Below are positions 54,601 through 64,000 of a stretch of DNA of 64,000 nt, piece by piece. The DNA is from Monocercomonoides exilis (taxonomy: Eukaryota; Preaxostyla; Oxymonadida; Polymastigidae): NCBI GenBank assembly GCA_001643675.2, contig LSRY02000012.1:374501-438500 (forward strand), written 5' to 3'. Positions within the stretch are counted from its first letter, which is position 1, and each line of letters begins with the position of its first letter. The translations under genes were made by a program, and so were the position numbers. The notes under the pieces were generated by a model. It saw nothing but the letters and a program-made list of their open reading frames with translations. It ran no database searches and was not told the origin of the DNA.

Positions 54601-56495
54601 TCATCACGAGCACCATGCAGCCCCTCGCGCAGATGATGAAGGCGTCGTGGATGGGCGCACCGTCTGCCCCCATGCGGCGGATACAGCCCTTGCAGAAGCC
54701 CATCCAGAGACCCCGCTCGAACTCAGAGACGGCGCGCTTTGAGAAGAAGACAAGAAGAGAAAAGAGGGAGATGTTCCACAGGCTGATGAACCAGATGAGC
54801 TCGGTCTCAGCACAGGCGGCGATGGCTGCTTCTGCCTCGCCTGCTTCTGCTTCTACTTCTACTGCAGCTGCCGCAACAGCTCATCCACAGCTGCTGCTCC
54901 AACCACCCCTGACGCCATATCCAACCAGGCTGTACATTCCTCCTTTCCTCCATCCACTTTCTTCTCCCTTGTCTCTTTATCCTTCTTCTGTCTCTCCAAT
55001 CTCTCCATCCAAATCCCCCGCAAAGTCCACCATTTCCAGCACATCTTCTGATAAGTCCATCTCATCCCCTTCCCCTTCCCCTTCTTCTGCTTCTGCTTCT
55101 GCTTCTGCTTCTGCCTCTGCCTCATCTTCCACTCCACACTCCGATTTGGAGCAGCGTGCACCACTGCCCCTCCGCTTGCCCTCTCCCACGCAGTCACTTT
55201 CTTCAGCACTGCCTATATCTCTGCTTCCTCCTTTTATGCCGCCTTTCCTGCCTTCTTCTTCTTCTTCTTCTTCTTCCACTCCGCAGTCAGCAAGCTCTCT
55301 TTCATCTTCACTTCTGCGCCTAGCCAGCCCAACACATTCTGCTCTGTCTTCTTCTTCTGCTTCTTTTGCCTCTTCTGCTTCTTCTATCTATTCAACAGAC
55401 ACCACCCTCAGGAAAGGGTCTGCCAAAACTGTCACATTTGGAGAATCGCTTCCTCACAGCGAAGGGTCGCCTTCTTCTCTTGTGCTGTCTGCTGACAGCT
55501 CCACGCCTTCTTCATCCACTTCCTTCCCTCTTCCTTCTCCTCCTTCTTCGTTTCCCGCCCGCGGCACATTTGAAGGCACCTCAGCCACTTACTCCTCTTT
55601 CCTCAGAGAATCCCCGCGTCCTCTGCAAAGCCCAGGCAAGAAATCTCTCTTGTCAACTTCCCTCCGCTCCATCAAAAAGGCATTCGATTCGACCAGCCTC
55701 TTCGCTTCTCCCAAGGCGAAGACGAAGAAAGAGAAAGACGATTTCTTCACTTTCTCGCCGGCTGACACTGTTTCCTTGTTTTCTGGGAGGAAGCAGAACG
55801 TCAAAGACGGAGAATCTGTCCAGCTGTCGTATCACCACACACCCCGCACATCATCACTCCTGGGTGTTGTTGGTGCTTCGCTCACTTCTTCGTTTTCTCC
55901 TTTGTCATATTCTTTTGCTTCTTCTTCCTTCTCTTCTTCCTTCTCTTCTTCCTCCTCTTCCTCTTCCTCATCATCATCATCTTCTTCTTCTTCTTCCTCT
56001 TCCTTTTCTCCTTCTCCTTCTTCCTCTTCCTCCTCTTCCCAGTTCCAGCGCCAACTGCCCCACCACCGTCCTTCCTTCTCTCAGTTCTCTTTCGCCTCGT
56101 CTTCGTCCACAGGCAGCTTCTTCCAGTCATTCCATCCAATCCCACAGACAACACCCAGTCTGCTGCAGCATCCTTCTTCTGATGCTCACAGCCAAGCTGC
56201 TCCTTCGATGTCTCCAAACAGCCTTTCTACTTCTCCTTCTATCTCTTCTTCTTCTTCTTCTTCTTCTTCTTCTTCTTCTTCCTTTTCTCCTTCTCCTTCT
56301 CCTTCTTTTTGCTCCTCCTCTTCCTCAACTTCTTCCTCAATGTCTGTCTCTTTCTCCACTATTTCCTCTTCCGCTGTTTCTTCTTCTTCTGCCTCTGGAG
56401 AGTCTATTGATGCTTCTGTTCCTCCGTCTTCTTCGCTGCCTCCCTTATCTCCGTCTCCTCCTCCTTCTCCTCCTCCTTTTTCATCTGATTCTTAA
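48678..56495 (+). CDS. Greatwall/MAST/Rim15-type AGC kinase with split kinase domain
   Basis: Single exon, 2,605 residues. The N-lobe starts at about residue 225 (FEIIKPITAGAYGRVLLV, AMKVLKR). The catalytic loop is GIIHCDLKPDNLLI, so HRD is HCD, a non-RD form that keeps the catalytic Asp. DFGLS is at about 402. The activation segment then breaks off into a Ser/Pro/Asn-rich insertion of about 900 residues, resuming at about 1309 with IVGTPDYIAPEV, DWWAVGIIFYEMLTG and PAKRLGT, and ending HAYFSGINW near 1445. Position of the insertion (between DFG and APE) and sequence match Greatwall/MASTL, Rim15 and plant IRE kinases, which carry shorter inserts here. After it come an AGC-like tail, a Lys/Arg-rich patch, poly-Gln, poly-Glu (nt about 54067-54130), and long poly-Ser tracts. 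The family restrains PP2A-B55 through endosulfine in other eukaryotes; that role here is inferred. Confidence 0.88.
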   Translation: MDIEQDSDNDLVAESVYETRTPTEGLNDHSTRDDNISDTDSLSSQIHYSPSASSLINAESPYTKAKRSIRSFYPYPRQRNIVGQRLPKSHSLSSLLFGKSAESEDSEARESPSNVDDSSETTSQSSVIHSPSTGTILHVEDQSFSYDPCAYDEEFTSKSLQPNDLRRLSSEPDNYPLRCDDMNSPIDLDDYIADDSVDCFDRPPPQQGKNRNESQERAAAQTPIFSLADFEIIKPITAGAYGRVLLVRPSRQQRFRRHKEQEQQQRTRLYAMKVLKRSSLTEARVQKRIILEYEITASLSVEARTAEEGEKNENDTRTDYIVPLACSFQTDENFYLVSDYQPGGDLFSLLVSMGYFEESVAKQYLTEIIVAVGFLHGHGIIHCDLKPDNLLIGEDGHLRLTDFGLSVPAFWRNVHASDSNEEGNEEGNGEGCEGCEENEGNEECEECEGNDNNDNNDNNEGNEQDGQDEQGKTNGQEAEDVCVNGESEGEQEAANGNVSKESTQSMADNDGNNQSNQMMMSCVDSTGNLMQPKSNSLSPAHSVHPTAVTQAASVISSPSSPKELSSSSSSSSSSSSSSSSPGIIISNNNNAISLTLTPETAVNFNVLRPVEPSGNGSPSSQQSIQTATQQSADELQVAQSSSQTQTPSQLQSHHQETSLLPSLSHSPSLQRSPSPSQRAPPPPPPLSPALPLPLPLPLSPSSPSSPSPQSQSHSHSIQLQPSHSQSQPQLPPHPHPLPHHPPLPPPLHISPLSSPSDTHQKARSPPALVTYAPSPIHTNSSLFFNPPSASPCLRRRSPPPQCRQSATSPSPLTRSSSLSTPSSCSTALISPSSSQNISISPLVSSPSQSSHSSQKKRTLLSAVTGGDKISSAVSELNSPNFVEFTFDSSPSTPHSAQSRTRVNSLASSLSGSTSLNISNPSASISSSSSCSGFHRTKSSSSSSSSSSSSSSTSSTSSLASSLDIDKCSSHDCSTSTSSISSISNNSNNSHNSTARSHFERSKSLSRPSTAASSSSVSAIATATTNNVLSTPLGFTPKNSTDTLELSCVNKTPTPPPPIAMAVSSVTQTPSSSSPPPPFYSSSSSSSSSSSTSSLNSNSNSNSSDYLLPLSSKTSSQPFQSSSLSSAVSICSSPSASSPSHFSSPSLSPSPPPSSSPSTSPSSSPSPSPSPSPSPSPSPSTSISLSATYSTTSIPQRFSPSPSFKELPDTTEPASFSSPFSQHERTPPPQLLPDSFLTSSQDSQLSQISHSSQSTHSSRSSQSVHSQDPSASPSASPSSSPPSPCHSSSSPPSPPSPSPSHSSHQSSPIHIVGTPDYIAPEVITKGEEAMTFALDWWAVGIIFYEMLTGTTPFNGATRDEVFQNILHSEVDFTALPEETSEEAVSLIRQLLQKDPAKRLGTIDMTANNIADEIEENNNSKGVLPVDVAGSKGAEAVKRHAYFSGINWKSVYEEEPVFQPVIESEEELTKYFENRDERFPVRAINTDDVDMDMKKARRERGQQMLDEIAAEMRQTKMKQCVGRSRKAQKQKRKKKSYGVRGRRRRKVRRFVQSDTTDETTELMTTTEPVDRVLSPFSPAPLGNCGNCGNYNTLKVVRHHPVSQQMGKTSPSAASNAAVTTTADNNNSNNGSSGSLEAQGEQASPNTNTNMNTNANINTVSSSNSKRTQSTATVESPLHQANPLSGSSLMPHSQFSLARQPSMHEIVMPSPSPPHLSQQNQQQNMPQQQQQQQQTLLPPPFSSHGSLSLPFGSMDENITKEANEKKVQGESQEMNVSGINRNVSVGKEKGEKEKQEERNEEEEEEEEEEEEEEDEEEESEEEGEEMSDWELLDDVSTSETSTDTETFEMVDMKQCKEPDKHATTPTSASTIAAASTTNSASTAFASASASASATTSSSSSSSSSKSSSKSSHPAVPGMKRRHSFSEIEEDLQDYKFIITNDLGYDRTTLRLPSVVRREQLGASSHRPPLATLKALKSLITSTMQPLAQMMKASWMGAPSAPMRRIQPLQKPIQRPRSNSETARFEKKTRREKREMFHRLMNQMSSVSAQAAMAASASPASASTSTAAAATAHPQLLLQPPLTPYPTRLYIPPFLHPLSSPLSLYPSSVSPISPSKSPAKSTISSTSSDKSISSPSPSPSSASASASASASASSSTPHSDLEQRAPLPLRLPSPTQSLSSALPISLLPPFMPPFLPSSSSSSSSTPQSASSLSSSLLRLASPTHSALSSSSASFASSASSIYSTDTTLRKGSAKTVTFGESLPHSEGSPSSLVLSADSSTPSSSTSFPLPSPPSSFPARGTFEGTSATYSSFLRESPRPLQSPGKKSLLSTSLRSIKKAFDSTSLFASPKAKTKKEKDDFFTFSPADTVSLFSGRKQNVKDGESVQLSYHHTPRTSSLLGVVGASLTSSFSPLSYSFASSSFSSSFSSSSSSSSSSSSSSSSSSSSFSPSPSSSSSSSQFQRQLPHHRPSFSQFSFASSSSTGSFFQSFHPIPQTTPSLLQHPSSDAHSQAAPSMSPNSLSTSPSISSSSSSSSSSSSSFSPSPSPSFCSSSSSTSSSMSVSFSTISSSAVSSSSASGESIDASVPPSSSLPPLSPSPPPSPPPFSSDS
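55900..56040 (+). repeat. Poly-Ser tract near the C-terminus of the Greatwall-type kinase
   Basis: Dense TCN codons with only scattered Phe, Pro and Tyr codons; a second similar tract lies at about 56242-56283. The reverse strand reads as spurious Lys/Glu/Arg frames. Confidence 0.85.
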
Positions 56496-56899
56496 ATGCA
56501 TTCTTCCTCGTATTTATCTTTTACAAAAAGAATTTCGACTCGTTTTTAGTGTTTTAATAAGATGAATATTTGTATTTTTTATTTTTTTAAAAATTATTTT
56601 TTTTTCTTATGAGTTCATGAAATTTGCGTTGTACGCATCTTCTTCATCACATCAAAATTATCATCTTCGTGTGCCTTGCTGTTTATGTGCGTTATGTTTG
56701 ATATGTCTGCGTATTTATTATTTTCTTGAGATTGGTTTCTCCAAACGGAAAAAAATTGTGATAAAACAGGCTATTTAAATGAAATAAATGAAAACAAAAC
56801 AAAAAGATTAATTGATAAAAAAAAATCATAAAAATAAAATAAGAAAAATAAGAATTGTATGTTGTTTGCTTATTTAAAAAAAATATGAAAGTGTTTGCT
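56496..56899. other. Convergent intergenic region
   Basis: 404 bp between the 3' ends of the Greatwall-type kinase (+) and the small coiled-coil gene (-). AT-rich with poly-A and poly-T runs; nothing else seen. Confidence 0.6.
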
Positions 56900-57732
56900 T
56901 TATGATTGAATGGTCTGCTTCATCCCTTTGTAAGTTCTTCTCAAATCAAGTGCCTGTATCGATTCTGTTTTGTCTTGTGCTTTCTTTATCATCAAGTCTA
57001 ATTCAGCCATTTGCCTTTTCAGCTCTTTCACTTGCAAGTTAAGCGTTGCAGATTCCATGTTCAGCTGCTGTGCTTGTGCCCACTCAATTTCTTTTTTCTG
57101 TTGAAGCTCTGCCAGGCGAGATTCCATCATCATCTTTCTCATTCTATTTGACTGTTCTCTTGTTCTTTTGCGCCTACGCATGCTTGAGCGATGACGTGCT
57201 GAGGAAGAGGAAGAGGAAGAGGAGGAAGAAGAAGAAGAACTTTCTTCATCATTTTCATCTTCATTTGTGTATGGATATTCTTTTGGATCGATAGTTTCAT
57301 GAAATGAAATTTTTTTTGATGTGTTAGAAGGTGATGCAGATGAAGATAGTTGTTGATTTTTGCTTTTTCCGAGATAATTGCTTTCGGGCTCCGAAAAACG
57401 TTTTGAATTTGAAAGAGATGAAGAAAAATATTTTGAGGGATCTCCTGAAGATGGAAGTGTCATATGAATGATTGATTGATACTGGATTATAACAAAATAG
57501 CAAAAAACAATAAATAACGCATTTAAATGTGAATAACTTATGTTCAAACTGAAAGTGTTGGTTTTTGGAAAAATTCAAAGAGAGTAAGTGCAGCGTTTGG
57601 ATATTGCGTGTAATCTTCGTCTGTATTTAGCTCAATAGTTTCTTCTCCTTCTGTAACTGGTAAATCTAATAACACTCCTCCTGGTATTTGAGTTAAATCG
57701 AGATAAGGGGCTTGTTCTTTTTTTTCACTCAT
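56900..57732 (-). CDS. Small basic coiled-coil protein, possibly bZIP-like
   Basis: Minus-strand exons 57732-57550 and 57481-56900 (68-nt intron, GTTTG donor) give 254 residues. I do not firmly recognise the family. The N-terminus is acidic (PYLDLTQIPGGVLLDLPV). The middle is Ser-rich with a run of about 14 Ser. Then comes a strongly basic stretch, RRRKRTREQSNRMRK, followed directly by a predicted coiled coil (MESRLAELQQKKEIEWAQAQ, later NLQVKELKRQMAELDLMIKK). Basic region plus heptads resembles a bZIP factor, but the Asn-x7-Arg signature is not met exactly (Glu at the Arg position). A nuclear or RNA-binding protein is equally possible. It is divergent from the LRR gene, 166 bp apart. Confidence 0.7.
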
Positions 57733-57898
57733 TAAATGTATTGAAGGATAAATAAACAGTAACAGAAATTGGCTTTTTATAAGCTATTGTAAATACAAAT
57801 ATTAAGTTCAAAAAGCTTTTGGAACAATATATTTTCAAAAAAACAAATGTGATCGTAACCACAACAAGAAAAGTTTCAACAACAATTGCATTTTTTGT
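57733..57898. promoter_or_regulatory. Divergent promoter, coiled-coil protein and LRR protein
   Basis: 166 bp of AT-rich DNA between divergent start codons; no motif recognised. Confidence 0.45.
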
Positions 57899-60800
57899 AT
57901 GAGTGACAAATCAAATCATCATCTCAGCTGCGTAAATATACCAGCTGCAGAGTTACGAGCAATAACAACTGGATTATTTGAACAGCTTATTGCAGGAAAT
58001 GAAGATAAATTACGTAAATATCCTGTGTATTTATGCTTTTGTAACGCTTGTTTCGGGGATGATGAACATTCGTTTCAACTTGAAAAACTTGAAGGAATTT
58101 GTAGTATCGTTTCGCCAAACGTAATTAAAGAAATAGATCTCACGTTTGCAAATTTTTTCTTTTTGCCATTTTATTCTCATTAATCGAATATTTTAATATA
58201 TCCGTAGAGGAAATCGATTTCTAGAAATTGATTTAACAGAAATGAGTAAGATGAAAAATGGTTCAAAGCCAGGCTTTGAAAGACTTCGTCGGTTGTGGCT
58301 AGACAAAAATATGCTTGAGGATATCGCAATTACGTGTGTTCCATCCTTGGAAGAGTTGTATCTTGGATCCAACAAGGTTGTCTAAATGTAATCTGTTTTA
58401 AAATATTCTTCTCTAAACTTTTTATGATTTATTTGATGTTTATGTCAATCAGTTTAAGATTATTCCAAAACTTGATTTGTTAAAAAACCTCAGGGTTTTA
58501 GATTTATCTGACAACAATTTATCGGGTTCTCTTGTTCCATTGCTTCCAGTTGCTCCCACTCTCGTATTGTTGAACATTTCAAGAAATCAATATGAATGGA
58601 CAGAGAAAGGAATTGAAGAAGTTTGAAGTTTTCTTTCACCAGAAATTTTTATTTTTGTGACTGTAACACATTGAAAATAACAGGCAGGAGAAGTACTTGC
58701 TAAATTTCCAAAATTGCAAGTTCTTCGTGTTTCTCCGAACCCCGTTAGCGACTTTTTTGAGGATGGCTGGGTGTTTCACATTGTGTATGCATGCCGCGAA
58801 GGAAAACTTATCGAAGTGGATGGAATGCAAGTGAAAAAAGTGGACAAAAGAATACAACCGCTTCCTCTTGTCCTGACGGAAGCAGGGAAAAAGCAGAAAG
58901 AGCTGGAGAAAATGGGAGGGAGGAAAAGAATTGGTCAGTTGCGCACACCAAAAAGGAATTCAATTGTTCAGAAATTGGCATCGCAGGATATGCTGCAAAC
59001 TTCACTCCAGACTCCATCTTCATCATATGCCTCGTCGTCGTCATCGTCGTCGTCGTCTTCTTCTTCTTCATCAGCCACTCCTCAATCATCCACCCAACCA
59101 AAAGACAGCACCAATCAATTATCTTCCTCTTCATCCTCCTCCTCCTCCTCTTCTTCTTCTTCTTCCAGCTCTTCCTCCGCTGCCCCCATCCAGCGCGGCC
59201 ACGTCCCCTTTGCCGAGTTCAGCGACATCATCGCACGCTGCTTCGAGCCCGGGGCCCAGCCGCTCGCCCAGCTCGACCTCTTCCAGCGGACCATCCAGCG
59301 CTACAAGGCGATGGAGCCTGCACAGCGCACAATCGACTTCGGAGGCATCAGCCCGACCCGCCTCGCCGACGAGCTGGTTGCAGCCATGGCTCGCCTCGCA
59401 GGCACTTCCGCTGAGCTGCGGAAGGCGGCGGTCGAGGCGCTGGCACTGTTCATCGTGAACACCCCATTCAACGACGTGGGACTTCTGACAGCGGAGGCAG
59501 TGGTTAGGCGAGATTCGCAGAACGAGCATGACACGCCGCTGGGGGAGCTGATCAACCCAGTCGTGCTCAACCTGATTGAGGACAGCCTCGACCACACACA
59601 AAGACTGGATAACATTCCTCCGCTCGCCTTTGTGGCACCGCCTCCGCAGGACGACAAGAAAACAGAGAAGAGAACGGTCTTTGCGATGCTGGCTTCTCCG
59701 CAGCAGTCGGCGTCTACGCAGCCTGTCCTGCAGTTTGTGGGGAGGAAGCCCGAGTGGACATTCAACGACATCCACTTCCTGAAAGTGGTGGCTGTGCTGC
59801 GCCCGTCTTCTGCTGCGTTCCTGGCTGCCATTCCAACCATCGCTGATGAAGTGCCTCCGCCTCCCTCAGCACCTTCTTCCACTCCGCCCACACCAGCTAC
59901 CAACAAAGCGAAGGGCAAAGAGCAACCGCAGCCACAGGCCCTTCCTGAGTTCAATGGAAGTGTACACTTATTCCACTCGATGTGCATCGATGCGATCCTG
60001 CGGAAGGACGAAGCCTCCTTCTTGCCTGACTCCCTTCGTGTCCTGACGCTCCTCTGTCAAATCCCGGACTTCCTGCGGCTCACCCCGCGCTTCAACTACC
60101 TCGAGAACCTGTTCGAGCTCTTCGACAGCCTCCCCAAGCTGTCCGTAGACACTCCACTCCTCCCTCTCCACCGTCCTTTGTTTGCCGCTCTCGCCGCGCT
60201 GGGGCAGAACAGCGGGATTGCCCACATCGTAGTGCGGCGGACGTGCCACAAGCGCCTGATGCACCTTGTCGATAGCGTCGAAACGTCGCCGAGGCTGCCC
60301 AATTCGCCTCTCTTTGACAGCTCCTCTGATCTCACCCAGCTGATCTCCGGTGCGATTGAGTGTGTGGCATCGCTGTGTGTATCTATGCCTGTTCTGCGGG
60401 ATGTGATAGACAACTCTCAATTTGTGGTGAAGCTGGCAGAGCTGCTGGCGATGCTGCAGCCGTCTCCACCAGTCGTGACGGCGGCGGTGCGCGCGATGGA
60501 CTCGCTCATCACACGCACCACAGGCGTGGCTGACAGACAGATGCTATTTGACCGTTTCCTCTCAACGACGCAGGAAGGCGCTGTGCTTTTCGACTGCATC
60601 GACGGTGAGAGAGGAAGGAGGATCTTGGAGCACATCCGGTTTGAGGCCGGAGAGAACGGAGGAGACAGCAATGAATACGACGAGTATGAGTCAAGTAACA
60701 GGGGATTTGGTGCTTCTTCTGGGGCGTTTGGCACACTTGGCAGCAGCAGCTACAACAGCACAGCCGACTCGGCAGGCGAGATCTCGTTCAGCACAGTGAC

Positions 60801-63800
60801 TTACCCGTCCTTTGTGGAGATGTGTGTCTCTGTGCTGAGTCTAACATCTCACTACATCGAAAAAGCATACCAACACCAGGGGGCACAAACACTGGCAATG
60901 AATGCGGGGGAGACGCTTCTCAATATGTATTCTATGCCCAGTCATAGAGTGAAAATGATGATTCTTGACATCTTCGCGTCGTTCCCTCCGCTCCTCTGCC
61001 ATCCGCACCCGCTCGAGATACTGAAGGCCAGTCTGCATGTCTCCTCTGCCACTGATCTTGTGTCCGGGCGCACGGAGCACATCATCATCAAGTTGCTGCA
61101 CATCTTCACGCAGCTGCTGGTGGACGAGCCCGAAGCGCGGGTGATTGTGCAGTCGCCGCAGTTCGAGCCACTTGTGGGCGCTGTCCTGTCAATCATCGCG
61201 GTGAATGCGTCGCGCGCTGCCGATACCCACACAAACGAGAAGGCGGCGATTTGGGCGGCTGCCATCCTCTTTCTGAAGGCAGTCGATGAGAGCGGATGGG
61301 CTGCAGGTGTTGCTGAGATGCAGAACAGCAGCAAATCTCTCTCGCTGATTGCGCAGAACGAGGTGCGTTTTGGCGAAGAAAGTGGCTGCTGTGTGGAGGA
61401 CACTCACGTTGGAGACGACATCAGCTCCGTCATTGCTGCTTTCTCGACGCTTCCTCCTTCCTCCTTCATCGCCTTCCGCTTCTGCCGCAAGCTAGCGAAG
61501 CTGCTGGAAGAGCCGCACACGCCTCCGCCTGCGCTATCCACTGGGTCTGTCTCAGCTGCGCCGTGGGAGCCGAGGGAGTGGGAAGTGCCACCGACGATGG
61601 CGATCGCAGAGGTGGAGGCAAAGGAGGAGCTGCTGCAGAAGCGGCAGACGGCATTCGTGATGCAGAACGGCATTCGGATGGTGTTGTCCTTTCTGACAGC
61701 ACACGCAGCGCCTGATGGACAGCAGGTGACTGAGATGCCGGTGGGAAGGTGGCAGAGGGAGATTGCAGTAATCACACAGGGCGAGGAGAAGAAGGCGCTG
61801 CAGATGAGTGCGAGGAATGAGATCAGCGAGGCGGCTCTTGCAGCAGCGGCGGAGGCGCTGGGATCGTTCTCAAATGCGCAGATCAATCCACTCTTTGCAG
61901 CGAAGCTAAATATCCCACCGACATTTACACAGCCATCTTCTGAGGTAATGGCAGAAGATGTTGAGATATGTGATACTTCTTCTGCAATGGAAAACGAAGA
62001 AGCAGCACCAGCACCACTTGAGATGGACAGTCAAGAAATACCACCACAATTAGAAAGGTCTCATTCAATAGCATCAACGTCTTCTTCTTCCTCCGCCGCC
62101 TCCTCTTCCTCATCCTCTTCTTCTACTTCTACTTCACAGCTGAACACACCCTTAACACTGCCTGACCCACCCGCACCAGACATCGCTTGGGTCCGCCTCC
62201 AAAAGACATCCCAAAAGCCGTCTCAGTCCGTCTCAAGCGACCCTCTTCCGATCGAAGACGACGTTTTCCACATTGAAGAAGTGTCTTCCTCGTTTGCTCC
62301 TTCGCGGCTGCCTCCAAAAGTATCCGTCTCCCAAATCCGGATGGGAAACAACTATCCACCCGCTGCTTACAGCCCGGACATGATGTCTTCTTCAATGTAC
62401 GGTGGCGTGCAGAATCCATATGACCCTTCAACTTACAACAGGCTCCAGGGAGATCCTTATCTGCTTCAGCCGTCGTCTTCTCCTACGCCACTCCTATCGC
62501 CAGCGTCATCCACCACTCCTGTGTGGGGCTCTTCTGCTTCGCCAGACTCCATCTCTTCGCATTCTTCTTCCTCTTCCACACCTCCATCACTGCCTCTTCT
62601 CCCACCGGCGCCTTCTTCCTTTGCACCAACCCAGTCCTTCCGTGCTATCACCCTCGATGCAGAAACGGCTGTGCGCTGCTTCCTTGCACTTCTGTGGTAC
62701 GGGCATCCCTCGCTGCAGGCAGGTATACGCGCCCAGCTGCGCACCCTCCAGACGATTTCTATGTTATGCGGCTCTGCTCTCTCATACGGCCTGTTTACGC
62801 TTCACTACGGTGCAAGGATGATCGGCCTGGTGAATGAGATCTACTCACTCAACGCGTCAGAGGCGACAGATGTGAATCCCGATGCGATTGAGATTGCAGA
62901 TATCATCCAGCTGTTTGTCTCGACAATCAGCGATGTGTTCGACTCGCGAATGCACCCGACCACAAACGCCGTCTCTGGCTCTGCTTTCTCCTTGTCTTCC
63001 AACTGCTCTGCCCTTTCCCCTTGCTTCGATCCTTCCTCTCGTTCTTCTTTCGGCTTCGGACCAACTTCATCTGGTGCGGTGCAGCCGGCTGATCCGAACG
63101 GAGCATCGCTCGAAGACCACGAGCCAGACGTTTATGGACTGTGTGGACACACCACAGCCATCTCAAGCTCACAGCTCCTGCTGCTGAACGGGCAGCCTGT
63201 CCGCCCATCCACCGAGAGGTTTGCTGTTGATGACGATTCGCAAAGTGATAGCGCAAAAAATGGTAATTTGAGTAAAGCAGGATCTGCGTATGGCAATCCC
63301 ACGTATCTTGCGCAGAGGTCGTTTGCTTCCTTTGATGAGAGCCACAGCCACGACAACATCGACACGAAATCACCTTCAGCTATCTGGTCGCACGGCGCAC
63401 TCACGCCGAGCTGGAAGACCACGCTCACCGAAGAGCTGCTTCTCTACCACCACACCCAGCTCACCCACACGTTCCTGGAACAGTTCGGCTCGCTCACCTT
63501 TAGCGAAGATCCAGTACTTTCCCTGTCCATCCAGAAGCAGCTGTTTGCTCGCGTGGTTCCCTTCCGTCGCATTGCCACGTTTGTATCTCTGATGTTTCAC
63601 GAGTACTCCCGCCTGAGCCTGGCGCTGACTGATGAGCGCGGAGAGGAGCTACGGAACGTGCTGAACACGCTCTGCTCCATTATCGCTGAGTACGTAGCCA
63701 TCCGCCCAGAAGAGAAGTACCGTCTGCTTGAGCTTCTGGTGCGGGTGGAGAGCGAAAGCGGGCTGGCGCTTGCACCGCCTTTTGTGGATGCGCTGATCTG

Positions 63801-64000
63801 CTCCATCGAACTGAGGCTGTTTTCTGTTCGCACTCTGGTGCCGCTCTCGAGAGAGATCACAGCTGGTCACTCTGGCAATATATTCAATAAGCAGGCTTCG
63901 TTGCTTGCCTGCTGCAATTCTTCATCTGATTCGTCTTCTTCATCTTCACTAACTCTGTTACCCTCAACAAGCAAGTGGATCAACGCACATTCAGCTGAGG
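57899..64000 (+). CDS. LRR plus alpha-solenoid giant protein, 3' end beyond window
   Basis: Exons 57899-58143, 58208-58376, 58453-58620 and 58684 onward (introns 64, 76 and 63 nt). The last exon stays open in one frame to 64000, so at least 1,966 residues. The N-terminal 210 residues are leucine-rich repeats: IKEIDLTGNRFLEIDL across intron 1, LRRLWLDKNMLEDI, SLEELYLGSNK, LRVLDLSDNNLSG, LQVLRVSPNPVSDFF, the last like an LRR cap. Two poly-Ser tracts follow (nt about 59032-59073 and 59125-59181). The rest is mostly helical, Leu/Ala-rich, with HEAT/armadillo-like character (TRLADELVAAMARLAGTSAE), broken by Ser/Pro linkers. I recognise no named family; a scaffold role is a guess. Composition rises from AT-rich in exons 1-3 to GC-rich from about 59170. 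No stop was found in this frame. Confidence 0.8.

Noticed and set aside
1-64000. tRNA, rRNA, CRISPR arrays and prokaryotic operon signals
   Set aside because: I scanned the gaps for tRNA B-box-like sequence and for regularly spaced repeats and found none. Introns and gene structure are eukaryotic. A covariance-model scan would settle tRNA absence.
1-64000. Non-standard genetic code (TAA/TAG as Gln, known in one oxymonad, Streblomastix)
   Set aside because: Conserved proteins end at TAA, TAG or TGA at the expected places, and in-frame stops do not interrupt conserved domains once introns are removed.

Overview
The window looks like nuclear DNA from a free-living or gut-dwelling anaerobic protist. 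An oxymonad of the Preaxostyla (Monocercomonoides/Blattamonas type) is the best guess. Reasons: short GT-AG introns (46-130 nt; 35 modelled here) in most conserved genes, standard stop codons, AT-rich intergenic DNA, very long intronless genes with serine tracts, and a giant surface protein with beta-helix ectodomain, one membrane segment and a cytoplasmic kinase-like domain. That architecture is, to my knowledge, characteristic of oxymonads. The assignment is inference; no rRNA or tRNA gene was seen.

Layout. 1-2470: gene-poor AT-rich DNA with a 360-bp imperfect inverted repeat (703-1064). 2471-7423: oxysterol-binding protein (-), degenerate Rho-like GTPase (-), ubiquilin (+). 7617-18702: casein-kinase-1/tau-tubulin-kinase-type kinase with a tail of about 3,300 residues. 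19577-29020: beta-helix receptor pseudokinase. 29021-32084: 3 kb with only coding-like fragments. 32085-44701: dense set of spliced genes: PP2A activator PTPA (-), mevalonate diphosphate decarboxylase (-), calreticulin (+), CHMP7-like ESCRT-III (-), CtIP/Sae2-like repair factor (-), plant-type 3-ketoacyl-CoA synthase homologue (+). 45000-56495: divergent kinase pair, AMPK/SNF1 alpha (-) and a Greatwall/MAST-type AGC kinase (+). 56900-57732: small basic coiled-coil protein (-). 57899-64000: LRR plus alpha-solenoid giant (+), cut by the window end.

Exon joins were read directly from the DNA. Each multi-exon model was checked by requiring that exon lengths sum to a whole number of codons and that the joined protein matches its family across the junction.

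Themes: several genes can be linked by function (AMPK, Greatwall-type kinase and PTPA all belong to kinase/PP2A signalling; calreticulin, ORP, KCS and CHMP7 are ER or nuclear-envelope linked). Adjacency here is not an operon. Genes are packed with divergent start codons as little as 52 bp apart. Three proteins keep a fold but lose key catalytic residues (Rho-like GTPase, KCS homologue, receptor kinase). Poly-serine insertions recur in unrelated proteins on both strands.
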